A DNA stretch of 64,000 nt from Micromonospora_E sp048060115 (GTDB lineage: Bacteria > Actinomycetota > Actinomycetes > Mycobacteriales > Micromonosporaceae): assembly GCF_048060115.1 (NCBI RefSeq), contig NZ_JBHMIM010000001.1:62001-126000 (forward strand), in the 5' to 3' direction. The number at the start of each line of letters is the position of its first letter. The stretch's first letter is position 1. A program made the position numbers and the translations under genes. The notes below the pieces were generated by a model. It did not search any database and was not told where the DNA came from. It saw only the letters and a program-made list of their open reading frames with translations. Shown piece after piece: positions 1 through 8,755 of the stretch.

Positions 1-332
1 ACAGCGGTGAATCGGCCGAGGCCAGGCTCGCCCGGCGCGAAGTACCGCGCGCAGTAGATCAGCACCAGCGCGCCGATCCCGCCGACCAGCAGCACCATCA
101 GCCAGGACAGGGTGCCGGTGCGGAAGGCTAGGTCGAGGCCGAGTTGCGGCACCCAGGTGTACGTCTCGGCGATCGCGTCACCGCCACGTACCGCCGAGGT
201 GTTGACCAGCGCCCAGACGAATGCGGCACCGGGCGCGGCGGCGACCACGTAGCAGGCACGCGGACCCCACCAGCGAACCAGTACCGGCGCGAGCAGCGCC
301 GTCCCGAGGTGGACGATCAGCAGGACCAGCAC
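1..332 (-). CDS. mrpA: Na+/H+ antiporter subunit A (MrpA/MnhA), N-terminal part
   Basis: Partial gene: the first 110 residues are in the window and the rest lies beyond base 1. The product is the large membrane subunit of the Mrp multisubunit cation/proton antiporter, related to the proton-pumping subunits of complex I. The visible part has an N-terminal transmembrane helix rich in Leu/Val, a second helix around residues 35-50, a loop containing TYTWVPQLGLDL, then a third helix followed by YCARYF, a signature of this family. A GTG start at 332 is chosen because GGAG lies six bases upstream and the protein then begins directly with the first helix. It probably heads an mrpA-G operon running off the window. 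Family assignment is by recognised sequence pattern; the full length cannot be checked. Confidence 0.85.
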   Translation of the reverse strand, partial: MLVLLIVHLGTALLAPVLVRWWGPRACYVVAAAPGAAFVWALVNTSAVRGGDAIAETYTWVPQLGLDLAFRTGTLSWLMVLLVGGIGALVLIYCARYFAPGEPGLGRFTA

Positions 333-512
333 GCGGAGCTCCAGGTAGGTGTCGTCGCGGGCCGTCGCGGCCCGGTCGTTGACAGATTCGCACGCGTGGT
401 GCGCGAGGTACGCCGGATGGCGGTTGCGGCCGTCGCGGTAGGTGCACGGGCCGACCGGGCCGGTAGCCGGTGGCCGGTGCGGAGTCGACGGTGCGACGCC
501 GCCGGGGCCAGG

Positions 513-941
513 TCAGCCGACGGTGGTCGAGGTGGGCTGGACCCGCCGGGGTGGCGCCCGGGCACCATGGGGGTGGTCTGCCCGGCGGACCAGCGGGTCG
601 GCGGTGGCCGGGTGAACGGTCGGCGGGTCGACGTCCGTCCCGGTCTCCGGGGTCGCGACGATCGCCGCGACGAGTTCACCGCGGTCGGCGCCGCCGGCCG
701 ATCGGGGGTGGTCGTCGATGCCCTGCCGCTCGCGCGCCACCGCGCGGTCGTCGCAGCCGCCACGGCCGCCGGGGGTGACCGTGGGATGCAGCAGAGCCGC
801 GCCGATCGAGGCGGGACCGGCCGCGATCGCGACGACCGGCACGGCCACCGAGGCGGCCCCGTGCACCGCGGTCACGGCGAGCAGGAAGGACAGGGCGAGA
901 GCGATCCAGCGAGAGCGCGGCAGGTGGCGCAGGTGTGCCAT
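513..941 (-). CDS. Putative secreted or membrane-anchored protein
   Basis: 142-residue protein that I do not recognise. It starts with a basic N-region (HLRHLPRSR) followed by a hydrophobic stretch at residues 13-48, which looks like a signal peptide or membrane anchor. The remainder is hydrophilic, rich in Asp, Arg, Pro and His and without an obvious fold. The ATG at 941 follows a strong GGAAGGGG ribosome site at a good distance, and this supports a real gene although the C-terminal composition is poor in recognisable structure. It lies 180 bp upstream of mrpA on the same strand and could share its promoter. A link to the antiporter is inference from position only. Confidence 0.55.
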   Translation of the reverse strand: MAHLRHLPRSRWIALALSFLLAVTAVHGAASVAVPVVAIAAGPASIGAALLHPTVTPGGRGGCDDRAVARERQGIDDHPRSAGGADRGELVAAIVATPETGTDVDPPTVHPATADPLVRRADHPHGARAPPRRVQPTSTTVG

Positions 942-1216
942 CGACGCCCCTTCCGCTGTTGTCGTTGCCCGCTACCTTACCGGCTCACCGTCGCCGGCCC
1001 GCGACCGTCGGTGTCGCGACCCGGCCGCGGCCAGCGTCACCGTTCGGTCGGTCGGCCCGGTCGGGAACTGGAATGGTAAGCCGACAAAGGCTTATTGGCA
1101 GTTACCAGACGGTTACCATCACATGCCGGAGGCGACCGCCGGACCGGCGTAGGACAGGAGGCGGTGCGGCCAGGATGGGCGGGGCGAACAGAGTGAGCGG
1201 TACGGCGGTGGGCAGC
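942..1216. other. Intergenic region with short repeats
   Basis: No gene seen. It holds a 6-bp stem hairpin (TAAGCC/GGCTTA, 1077-1094) and, just beside it, two direct copies of the heptamer GTTACCA at 1101-1107 and 1112-1118, spaced 11 bp (one helical turn). This is the likely promoter region for the minus-strand gene starting at 941. The paired heptamers could be a protein-binding site; no regulator can be named. Confidence 0.3.
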
Positions 1217-1534
1217 TCAGTCCGCTGCGGGCACGACGGTGGAGTTGTCGGCGGCGGGCACCGGCCGGCCGACCGTGATCCTCGCCGGGACCGACGGCAG
1301 TCCGCCCCGGCAGGCCAGCACCATGTAGTAGTGCACGGTGGCACGCACCCGGGCCCGGTCGGCCGCGCTGGCCGGACCGCTGGCGACGATCAAGGTACGC
1401 AACGCGTCGGCGAACCGTTCGACAGCCGCCGGTTCGACCCGGTCGTGACGCAGCCGAAGCAGGGCGACCAAGCCGTCCACCTGACGGAGAAGTACCTCGG
1501 TGTCGTGATGGAGGCCACGTTCGACAACGGGCAT
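1217..1534 (-). CDS. Conserved hypothetical protein
   Basis: 105-residue soluble protein, not recognised. It is mostly helical in appearance: VDGLVALLRLRHDRVEPAAVERF is followed by a second helix around RTLIVASG and a third with RARVRATVHYYMVLA. No signal peptide and no catalytic motif are visible. The ATG at 1534 is preceded by GAGGAG at a spacing of about six bases, a strong ribosome site that supports the gene and its start. It is divergent from lhr and convergent with nothing; its stop is 275 bp from the gene at 513-941. Function unknown. Confidence 0.6.
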   Translation of the reverse strand: MPVVERGLHHDTEVLLRQVDGLVALLRLRHDRVEPAAVERFADALRTLIVASGPASAADRARVRATVHYYMVLACRGGLPSVPARITVGRPVPAADNSTVVPAAD

Positions 1535-1706
1535 AGGGGTACTCCTCGAAAGAACGATTGATGACGGAAAGTTACTCCATAACTACTAAGTCGGGCAAGT
1601 CAGACCTGCCGTGTCGCTCATTTCTTTCCCAGAGCCGGCCGCATCCGGCGGGCGGTGTCGGACCCGACAGGCAGGATGGTGACGAGACCAGCCGGCAGGA
1701 GGCGCG

Positions 1707-4700
1707 ATGACGGCGGTACTACAGCGTTTCGGTGCGGCCACCCGGGAGTGGTTCACCGCCGCCTTCGCCGCCCCGACGCCCGCACAGATCGGCGCGTGGC
1801 AGGCGATCAGCGATGGCGAACACGCCCTGGTGGTCGCACCGACCGGTTCCGGCAAGACCCTCGCCGCCTTCCTCTGGTCGTTGGACCGGCTGACCCGCGC
1901 GCCCGAGCCCGCCGACCCCCGGCACCGGTGCCGGGTGCTGTACCTGAGCCCGCTCAAGGCGCTCGCCGTCGACGTCGACCGGAACCTGCGTACCCCGCTG
2001 GTCGGCATCGGTCAGGCCGCCGCACGGCTGCACCTGCCGGCCCCCCAGGTGACCGTCGGCATCCGTACCGGCGACACTCCCGCCGACCAACGCCGCGCCT
2101 TCGGCAAACATCCCCCGGACATCCTGATCACCACACCGGAGTCACTGTTCCTGCTGCTCACGTCCGCGGCCCGGGAGTCGCTTCGCGGCGTGCAGACCGT
2201 CATCGTCGACGAGGTGCACGCGGTGGCCGGCACCAAACGCGGCGCGCACCTCGCGCTGTCCCTGGAGCGACTGGACGCGCTGCTGCCCCGGCCCGCCCAG
2301 CGGATCGGGCTGTCGGCGACGGTACGGCCGGTCGAGGAGACCGCCCACTTCCTCGGCGGACACCACAAGGTCCGGGTCGTCGCCCCGGCGGCGGCCAAGA
2401 CCATCGACGTCAGCGTGCAGGTCCCGGTGCCCGATCTCGCTCAGCTCGACGAGCGGGAGGAGACCGGCGACACTGCGACCAGCCCGGTGTCCCGCTCGAT
2501 CTGGCCGGCTGTCGAGGAACGGGTCTTCGACCTGATCAACCGGCACAGGTCGACCATCGTCTTCACCAATTCCCGGCGATCGGCGGAACGGCTGTGTGCC
2601 CGGCTCAACGAGCTCGCCGCCGACCGCGCCGCCACCGGGCACCCCTCGGTGGACACCACGCCGACGCTCCGACCGTCGACCCGGATGCCGGCCGAGATCA
2701 TGACGCAGTCCGACGCCGCCCGGGGCGCGCCCGCCGTGATCGCCCGCGCCCACCACGGCAGTGTCTCCCGATCCGAACGGCAGCAGATCGAGGAGGCGCT
2801 CAAGTCCGGCCGGTTGCCGGCGGTGATCGCGACCTCCAGCCTGGAGCTGGGCATCGACATGGGCGCCGTCGACCTGGTCGTCCAGATCGAGGCACCGCCG
2901 AGTGTCGCCGCCGGTCTGCAGCGCGTCGGCCGGGCCGGGCACCAGGTCGGGGCGCTGTCGCGCGGGGTCATCCTGCCGAAGCACCGCGGCGATCTGCTCG
3001 CCTGCGCGGTGGTCACCGAGCGGATGGCGCAGGGCGCTATCGAGCGGCTGCAGTTCCCCCGCAATCCGCTGGACGTGCTGGCCCAACAGATCGTCGCGAT
3101 GGTGTCGCTCGACCCGTGGCCGCGCGACGAGCTGGCCGCGCTGGTCCGCCGGGCGGCACCGTACGCGGAGCTGCCCGACTCCGCGTTGCACGCCGTACTC
3201 GACATGCTCTCCGGCCGCTACCCGTCGACCGCGTTCGCCGAGCTACGGCCCCGCCTGGTCTGGGACCGCGGCAGCGACCTGCTGACCGGGCGCCCGGGTG
3301 CCCAACGCCTCGCCGTCACCAGCGGCGGCACGATCCCCGATCGTGGTCTGTTCGGCGTGTTCCTGGCCGGTGCGGATCGGCCCGCCCGGGTCGGCGAGCT
3401 GGACGAGGAGATGGTCTACGAATCGCGGGTCGGTGATGTCTTCCTGCTCGGGGCGACCTCGTGGCGGATCGAGGAGATCACCCCCGACCGGGTGCTGGTG
3501 ACGCCGGCCGCCGGGCAGCCGGCCCGGATGCCCTTCTGGAAGGGCGACCAGCCGGGACGACCGATCGAACTCGGCCGGGCCCTGGGCGCCCGGCTGCGGA
3601 CGATCGGCCGCCAGGACCCGGACACCGCGCTCGCCGCGCTGCTGACCTGCGGGCTGGACGACTGGGCCGCCGCCAACCTGCTGCGCTACCTCGACGAGCA
3701 GCGCAGCGCCACCCGCACACTGCCCGACGACCGGACGATCGTGGTCGAACGGTTCCACGACGAGCTCGGCGACTGGCGGCTGGTGGTGCACAGCGTCTTC
3801 GGCGCGCAGGTCAACGATCCGTGGGCATTGGCCATCAGCCGCCGGCTCACCGAACGGTACGGTGTCGACGCCCAGGTGCTGCCCACAGACGACGGCATCG
3901 TGATCCGGCTGCCCGAGATGGTGGACCAACCGCCCGGCGCGGAGCTGGTCGCGTTCGACACCGACGAGATCGGCCAGCTCGTCGAGGAAGCGGTCGGCGG
4001 GTCCGCTCTGTTCGCCGCCCGGTTCCGCGAGTGCGCGGCGCGCGCGCTGCTGCTGCCCCGGCGCGATCCCCGCCGCCGTCAGCCGCTGTGGCAGCAGCGA
4101 CAACGCGCCGCCCAACTGCTCGACGTCGCCCGAGAGTTCCCCGACTTCCCGATCACTCTGGAGGCCGCCCGGGAATGCCTGCGGGACGTCTTCGACCTGC
4201 CGGCCCTGGCCGGGCTGATGGGCGACCTGGCCGCCCGGCGGCTGCGGCTGGTCGAGATCGAGACACCCCGGCCGTCGCCGTTCGCCCGGTCGCTGCTGTT
4301 CGGCTACGTCGGCGCGTTTCTGTACGAGGCGGACCTGCCGCTCGCCGAACGCCGCGCCGCCGCGCTGAGTCTGGACTCGACGCTGCTCGGCGAGTTGCTC
4401 GGCCGGGTCGAGCTGCGGGAGCTGCTCGACCCGGCCGTTCTCGCCGAGACCCACCGGCGGTTGCAGTGGCTCGGCGGGCACCGGCGCCCGCGCGACGCCG
4501 AGGACGTCGCCGAGATGCTGCGGATCCTCGGGGACCTGACCGAGGATGAGGTGGTACTGCGGCAGGCGGATCCGGGCTGGTTGACGGAGCTGTACCGGGC
4601 CCGTCGGGCACTGTCGGTGCGGATCGCCGGACAGCAGCGCTGGATCGCGGTGGAGGACGCCGGCCGGATGCGCGACGCGTTGGGCGTCGCCCTGCCGACC

Positions 4701-6314
4701 GGCGTCGCGCAGGCGCATCTGGCTCCCGTCGCCGATCCACTCGGTGATCTGGTCTCCCGCTACGCACGCACCCGGGGGCCGTTCGACACGGCGCAGTGCG
4801 CTGAACGGTTCGGGCTCGGCGGCTTCGTCGTCGAGCAGACCCTGCGCCGGCTCGCCGCCACCGGCCGGATCGTCGCGGGCGAGTTCTCGATGGACCGGCC
4901 CGGCGCCGAGTGGTGTGACGCCGAGGTGCTCCGGCTGCTGCGCCGGCGTTCGCTCGCTGCGCTCCGGCGGGAGATAGAGCCGGTGCCGGCGACCACCCTG
5001 GCCCGGTTCCTGCCCCGCTGGCAGCAGGTCTCCGGTCCGGGCCGGGGCGTCGACGGGGTGGTCACCGCCGTCGAGCAGCTGCAGGGCCTGGCGATCCCGG
5101 CCTCCGCACTGGAACGGCTGGTCCTGCCGGCCCGGGTGGGCGACTTCTCCCCGGCGCAGCTCGACGAGCTCTGCGCCGCCGGCGAGGTGCTGTGGGCCGG
5201 TTCAGCGGCGATCGGCTCCGGCGATGGCTGGATCCGGCTGGTCTTCGCCGACACCGCTCCGCTGCTGTTGCCCGCACCGGACCCGGCGTTGTCGCTCACC
5301 CCGATCCATCAGGCCGTCCTCGACGTCCTCGCCGAGAATCAGGCGCTCTTCTTCCGGCAACTCGCCGACCGGGTCGCCGGGTTGGTCACGACCTACGGCG
5401 GTGCGCCGGCCGATGCTCCCGGCACCGACGGGCCGGGAGCGGCACCCGTCGAGGCAGCCCTCTGGGATCTGGTGTGGGCCGGTTGGCTGACCAATGACAC
5501 GTTGGCCCCGTTGCGCGCCGTACTCGGTGCCAGCGGTGCGCACCGCGCCCGCCCGGCCGGCCAGGCCCGCGCCGCGACCCGCCGGGTCGGGCGCGCCGGG
5601 CGAGGTTTCGCGGTACGGGCCGCGGCGCCGACGGTGGCCGGCAGGTGGTCCCGGCTGCCGTCACGTGACCTGGACCCGACCCGGCGGGCGGCGTTGCTCG
5701 CCGACGTCCTGCTCGAACGGCACGGCGTGGTGACCCGGGGTGCGGTCGCCGCCGAGGGCAGCCCCGGCGGGTTCGCCGCCGTCTACCCCGTGCTGTCGGC
5801 GCTGGAGGAACGTGGTGCGGCACGTCGTGGCTACTTCGTCGACGGGCTCGGCGCGGCCCAGTTCGCCGTACCCGGCGCGGTCGAGCGGCTTCGCGAACTC
5901 GCTGGCGACGACGCCCCGGCCGGGCGGCGGCCGGCGGCGCTGGTGCTGGCGGCCACCGACCCGGCGAACCCGTACGGCGCGGCGCTGCCCTGGCCGGACC
6001 GGATCGTCGACCCGGACGCGGCACCGGCCGGGCACCGGCCGGGGCGTAAGGCCGGCGCGGTCGTGGTCCTGGTCGACGGGGAACTGACGGTATACGTCGA
6101 ACGGGGCGGCCGCAGTCTGCTCTGTTTCACCCGCGACGAGAAACCGCTCGAGGTGGCGGCACAGGCGCTGGCCAGGGCGGTTACCTCCGGAATGCTCGGC
6201 ACCTTGTCGGTCGAGCGGGCCGATGGCGATCCGGTGCGCGAATCCCCGTTACGCACGGCGCTGGCCGCCGCCGGCTTCCGCGCCACCCCCCGTGGACTGC
6301 GGCTACGGGGTTGA
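1707..6314 (+). CDS. lhr: Large ATP-dependent helicase Lhr
   Basis: 1535-residue superfamily 2 helicase of the bacterial Lhr (long) type, a 3'-to-5' single-strand-DNA translocase that unwinds DNA:DNA and RNA:DNA duplexes and is implicated in DNA repair. Visible motifs: Walker A APTGSGKT with Lys50, TTPES, the DEVH box at 168-171, SATVRP motif III, and motif VI QRVGRAGH at 405-412. A Lhr-type winged-helix and beta-barrel core follows, then the long C-terminal extension of full-length Lhr with repeated winged-helix-like segments. Length matches the full-length bacterial family (about 1500). The ATG at 1707 has AGGAGG just upstream. In mycobacteria lhr sits beside nei2, and here nei2 follows on the same strand about 1.6 kb downstream, which suggests a shared repair role. 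Confidence 0.93.
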   Translation: MTAVLQRFGAATREWFTAAFAAPTPAQIGAWQAISDGEHALVVAPTGSGKTLAAFLWSLDRLTRAPEPADPRHRCRVLYLSPLKALAVDVDRNLRTPLVGIGQAAARLHLPAPQVTVGIRTGDTPADQRRAFGKHPPDILITTPESLFLLLTSAARESLRGVQTVIVDEVHAVAGTKRGAHLALSLERLDALLPRPAQRIGLSATVRPVEETAHFLGGHHKVRVVAPAAAKTIDVSVQVPVPDLAQLDEREETGDTATSPVSRSIWPAVEERVFDLINRHRSTIVFTNSRRSAERLCARLNELAADRAATGHPSVDTTPTLRPSTRMPAEIMTQSDAARGAPAVIARAHHGSVSRSERQQIEEALKSGRLPAVIATSSLELGIDMGAVDLVVQIEAPPSVAAGLQRVGRAGHQVGALSRGVILPKHRGDLLACAVVTERMAQGAIERLQFPRNPLDVLAQQIVAMVSLDPWPRDELAALVRRAAPYAELPDSALHAVLDMLSGRYPSTAFAELRPRLVWDRGSDLLTGRPGAQRLAVTSGGTIPDRGLFGVFLAGADRPARVGELDEEMVYESRVGDVFLLGATSWRIEEITPDRVLVTPAAGQPARMPFWKGDQPGRPIELGRALGARLRTIGRQDPDTALAALLTCGLDDWAAANLLRYLDEQRSATRTLPDDRTIVVERFHDELGDWRLVVHSVFGAQVNDPWALAISRRLTERYGVDAQVLPTDDGIVIRLPEMVDQPPGAELVAFDTDEIGQLVEEAVGGSALFAARFRECAARALLLPRRDPRRRQPLWQQRQRAAQLLDVAREFPDFPITLEAARECLRDVFDLPALAGLMGDLAARRLRLVEIETPRPSPFARSLLFGYVGAFLYEADLPLAERRAAALSLDSTLLGELLGRVELRELLDPAVLAETHRRLQWLGGHRRPRDAEDVAEMLRILGDLTEDEVVLRQADPGWLTELYRARRALSVRIAGQQRWIAVEDAGRMRDALGVALPTGVAQAHLAPVADPLGDLVSRYARTRGPFDTAQCAERFGLGGFVVEQTLRRLAATGRIVAGEFSMDRPGAEWCDAEVLRLLRRRSLAALRREIEPVPATTLARFLPRWQQVSGPGRGVDGVVTAVEQLQGLAIPASALERLVLPARVGDFSPAQLDELCAAGEVLWAGSAAIGSGDGWIRLVFADTAPLLLPAPDPALSLTPIHQAVLDVLAENQALFFRQLADRVAGLVTTYGGAPADAPGTDGPGAAPVEAALWDLVWAGWLTNDTLAPLRAVLGASGAHRARPAGQARAATRRVGRAGRGFAVRAAAPTVAGRWSRLPSRDLDPTRRAALLADVLLERHGVVTRGAVAAEGSPGGFAAVYPVLSALEERGAARRGYFVDGLGAAQFAVPGAVERLRELAGDDAPAGRRPAALVLAATDPANPYGAALPWPDRIVDPDAAPAGHRPGRKAGAVVVLVDGELTVYVERGGRSLLCFTRDEKPLEVAAQALARAVTSGMLGTLSVERADGDPVRESPLRTALAAAGFRATPRGLRLRG

Positions 6315-6477
6315 CCGCGAACCGACTGGCTCGACCTTGGACCGCCCCGCGACCGAAGCCCGACCCGCCCCAGCCCGGGACCGGTCCGACCGACCACTGT
6401 GCGGCGTGCCCCGATGACCGGTGGCCGACACCGGCCCTAGGCTCATGCCCAAAACGTTCTTATGGAAGGCTTAGCCG

Positions 6478-6717
6478 GTGGGCCCGTACTCCGTCGACAG
6501 ATGTCCCTGCTGTGGTTACCGGACCGGATGCATCACCTGTCCCGTCTGCTTCTGGACCAACGACGGCCAGAGCGACGATGACGCTGGCGTGGTGCGGGAC
6601 GGACCGAACGGCGACCTAAGCCTCTCCTATGCCCGGCTCAACTTCGCAATCTACGGGGCCAGTCACCCACGCTACGCCGAGATCGTCCGGGCGCCCCGCC
6701 CCGACGAGTACCCGTAG
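6478..6717 (+). CDS. CPCC-type cysteine-rich small protein
   Basis: 79-residue protein of the CPCC family, a short zinc-ribbon-like domain of unknown function. The diagnostic CPCCGY motif is at residues 9-14, with a second pair in ITCPVCFW (residues 19-26). These four cysteines would form one metal site. The aromatic and acidic tail ending in PDEYP is also typical. The GTG at 6478 follows GGAAGG at about eight bases. Members of this family often occur as isolated small genes or near toxin-immunity loci; here it stands alone between lhr and a DUF4142 gene. Metal binding is inferred from the motif. Confidence 0.75.
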   Translation: MGPYSVDRCPCCGYRTGCITCPVCFWTNDGQSDDDAGVVRDGPNGDLSLSYARLNFAIYGASHPRYAEIVRAPRPDEYP

Positions 6718-7049
6718 CGGAATCACGCATCACAGGGTCAAGAATAGGCCCACATTCTGCTACCGTGTCGGCACGCTGTTACCTGCGTGCAACACGTCGG
6801 CTGTCAGGTGTCGGTCGAACTCCCGAATTCGCACTCTGTGAGCAACGCCCTGACCTGGACCTTGAACCGTTGGGATCAGCCGAACGTACGATGCCGTCGA
6901 GTTCAGTAAGATTAACCACAGCAAGCGATTAGACGTAGCCAAAGTTTGACAATTTCCGGCCCGGAGCATTGACGGCGAACGGGTATCCGGCATAACGTTC
7001 TGATCGATCACTAACTCCTCTATGGTCCCCACTCGGAGGTTGAGTAACT
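6718..7049. other. AT-richer intergenic region upstream of the DUF4142 gene
   Basis: About 330 bp with clearly lower G+C than the surroundings and no convincing gene; the 90-codon minus-strand frame across it has no ribosome site and non-actinobacterial codon use. It probably carries the promoter for the gene at 7050. TTGACA at 6946-6951 and TTGACG at 6969-6974 look like -35 boxes; TAACGT at 6993-6998 is a weak -10 for the second (18-bp spacer). GGAGG at 7035-7039 is the ribosome site of the next gene. Boxes are read by eye and are tentative. Confidence 0.35.
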
Positions 7050-7781
7050 ATGGTTCGGGCACGATCTGCGGCACGCACCCCGCGCCGACTCACGGCGGCC
7101 CTCGTGGGTCTGGTCGCCGGACTGCTCGTCCTGCCCGGCGTCGCCCAGGCCCAGCAGTCCGGATCAACTCAGCTCGGTGCCGCCGACATCGCGCTACTCA
7201 ATGGGGTTCGGCTGGCCGGCCTGTGGGAGATCCCCGCCGGCCAACTGGCCGCGGAGAAGGGCAGCACGCAGCGGGTCCGGGAGGTCGGCGCCGAGATCGC
7301 CGCGCAGCACATCGAGCTGGACCTACTCGTCGTCGAGGCGGCGAACCAGCTCGGGGTGGAGCTGCCCACCGACGCCACCCCGACTCAGCAGGGCTTCGTC
7401 AACGAGATGAAGACGGCAACCGGCGCACGGTTCGACCGCTACTTCGTCGACCGGCTCCGGGCCGCGCACGGCAACATCTTCCCGGTCATCGGAGCGGTAC
7501 GGGCCAGCACCCGCAACGATGTGGTCCGGCAGTTGGCACAGGACGCCAACGGCTTCGTTCAGACTCATATGAGCCTGCTGGAGAGCACTGGGCTGGTGCG
7601 CTACGAGGAGCTGCCGCCGGTGGCGATGCCTGCGCCGCCCGACGACAGCATGTTCGCGGCGGTCAAGGCGAACGCCGAGTTGGGCAGCGGGATCAGCTCC
7701 ACCGTCATCTGGGTGATCCTGGGCGGGGCGCTACTCCTCGGCACCGGTGCCACCTTCGCGGTGTTCCGACGACGATACTGA
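7050..7781 (+). CDS. DUF4142 domain protein, secreted and C-terminally anchored
   Basis: 243 residues. Signal peptide at 1-34 (ARTPRR n-region, hydrophobic LVGLVAGLLVLPG core, cleavage after AQA). A helical DUF4142 ferritin-like four-helix domain covers about residues 42-195, with the family pattern of alternating acidic/His helices (AAQHIELD, NGFVQTHMSLL). Then a linker, a transmembrane helix at about 218-238 (VIWVILGGALLLGTG) and a terminal RRR stop-transfer tail. The protein is therefore expected on the outer face of the membrane. Function of DUF4142 proteins is unknown; some are stress-linked. Start ATG 7050 has GGAGG about ten bases upstream. A perfect hairpin at 7841-7873 follows the gene. 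Confidence 0.8.
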   Translation: MVRARSAARTPRRLTAALVGLVAGLLVLPGVAQAQQSGSTQLGAADIALLNGVRLAGLWEIPAGQLAAEKGSTQRVREVGAEIAAQHIELDLLVVEAANQLGVELPTDATPTQQGFVNEMKTATGARFDRYFVDRLRAAHGNIFPVIGAVRASTRNDVVRQLAQDANGFVQTHMSLLESTGLVRYEELPPVAMPAPPDDSMFAAVKANAELGSGISSTVIWVILGGALLLGTGATFAVFRRRY

Positions 7782-7840
7782 CCTTCAGGTACCGGCGGGT
7801 CGGGCGTCGAGGACGATCCGGACCGCTGGCCGACGACCTG

Positions 7841-7873
7841 CACCGGGGGGCGGATCTTCTCCGCCCCCCGGTG
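7841..7873 (+). terminator. Perfect 14-bp hairpin between DUF4142 gene and nei2
   Basis: CACCGGGGGGCGGA (7841-7854) pairs fully with TCCGCCCCCCGGTG (7860-7873) around a 5-base TCTTC loop. It sits 60 bp after the DUF4142 stop and 40 bp before nei2. There is no U-tract, as is common for actinobacterial intrinsic terminators, so termination is likely but not proven. It implies that nei2 has its own promoter or depends on read-through. Confidence 0.7.
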
Positions 7874-7912
7874 TCGTCTGTTCGGGCGTCCATCCTGCGG
7901 CAAGATGGACAC

Positions 7913-8755
7913 GTGCCCGAAGGCGACACCGTCTGGAACACCGCCCAGGTATTACGGGCGGCGTTGGCCGGCCGCCGACTGACCGGTAGTGATTTTCGAG
8001 TCCCTCGGCTGGCCACCGTCGAACTGACCGGCTGGGTCGCACTGGACTGCCTCAGCCGGGGTAAACACCTACTCATCCGGCTGGCCGCGCCGGACGACCG
8101 CCGGTTCACGCTGCACTCACACCTACGGATGGACGGCAGTTGGCGGGTCTACCGCAGCGGGCAACGCTGGGCTTCGCGGCCCGCGCACCTGATCCGAGCC
8201 GTGCTGCGCACCACGGACGCCGCCGCCGTCGGCTACCACCTGCACGAGTTGGTTGTCGTGCAGACGGCCCGGGAGGCGGAGCTGACCGCAGGGTCGGGGC
8301 CCGACCTGCTCGGCGCCGACTGGGATGCGGCCGAGGCGGTACGGAGGTTGGCCGCTCAGCCCGACGTCACGGTCGCCGAGGGCCTGCTCGACCAGCGGAA
8401 CCTGGCCGGCGTCGGCAACGTGTACGCATGTGAGGTGCTGTTCCTGCGTGGCGTCGCGCCGTGGACGCCGGTGCGCGAGGTGCCCGATCTGACGGCGCTG
8501 GTCGAACTGGCACACCGGTTGTTGCTGGCGAACCGGGGTCGCAGCCGCCGCACCATCACCGGGCTGCCGCAGGAGGCCACCTACGTGTACGGCCGGGCGC
8601 ATCGGCCGTGTCGCCGCTGCGGCACCACGGTACGTCGGGCCGAGCTGGCCGGCAGGGTCAGCTACTGGTGCCCGAACTGCCAGCCGGATCAGCGTGGCGA
8701 CGCAGCTCGGCCAGCCCTGCCGCCACCCCCCGCAGCAGGTCGCTGGCCTCGGTGA
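7913..8755 (+). CDS. nei2: Endonuclease VIII-type DNA glycosylase Nei2
   Basis: 280-residue Fpg/Nei bifunctional DNA glycosylase/AP lyase that removes oxidised bases, mainly pyrimidines. After removal of the initiator residue the chain begins PEGDTV: the N-terminal Pro is the Schiff-base nucleophile and the next Glu is catalytic. The helix-two-turn-helix region (GLLDQRNLAGVGNVYACE) is present. A C-terminal zinc finger is seen as CRRCG ... YWCPNC. GTG at 7913 is chosen because only this start exposes the catalytic Pro. The gene order lhr then nei2 is conserved in actinobacteria. The 3' end overlaps the convergent pspM gene by 98 bp. Confidence 0.92.
   Translation: MPEGDTVWNTAQVLRAALAGRRLTGSDFRVPRLATVELTGWVALDCLSRGKHLLIRLAAPDDRRFTLHSHLRMDGSWRVYRSGQRWASRPAHLIRAVLRTTDAAAVGYHLHELVVVQTAREAELTAGSGPDLLGADWDAAEAVRRLAAQPDVTVAEGLLDQRNLAGVGNVYACEVLFLRGVAPWTPVREVPDLTALVELAHRLLLANRGRSRRTITGLPQEATYVYGRAHRPCRRCGTTVRRAELAGRVSYWCPNCQPDQRGDAARPALPPPPAAGRWPR

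Noticed and set aside
144..1079. Long plus-strand open frame across the Mrp region
   Set aside because: Arg/Gly-rich composition typical of antisense reading of high-GC DNA; the minus strand holds mrpA and a gene with good ribosome sites.
6760..7032. 90-codon minus-strand frame in the lower-GC gap
   Set aside because: No ribosome site, no recognisable domain, codon use unlike neighbours; better explained as a promoter region.
7022..7912. Open frame continuing upstream of nei2
   Set aside because: It is out of frame with the DUF4142 gene and crosses a terminator; Nei enzymes need Pro at position 2, which fixes the start at 7913.
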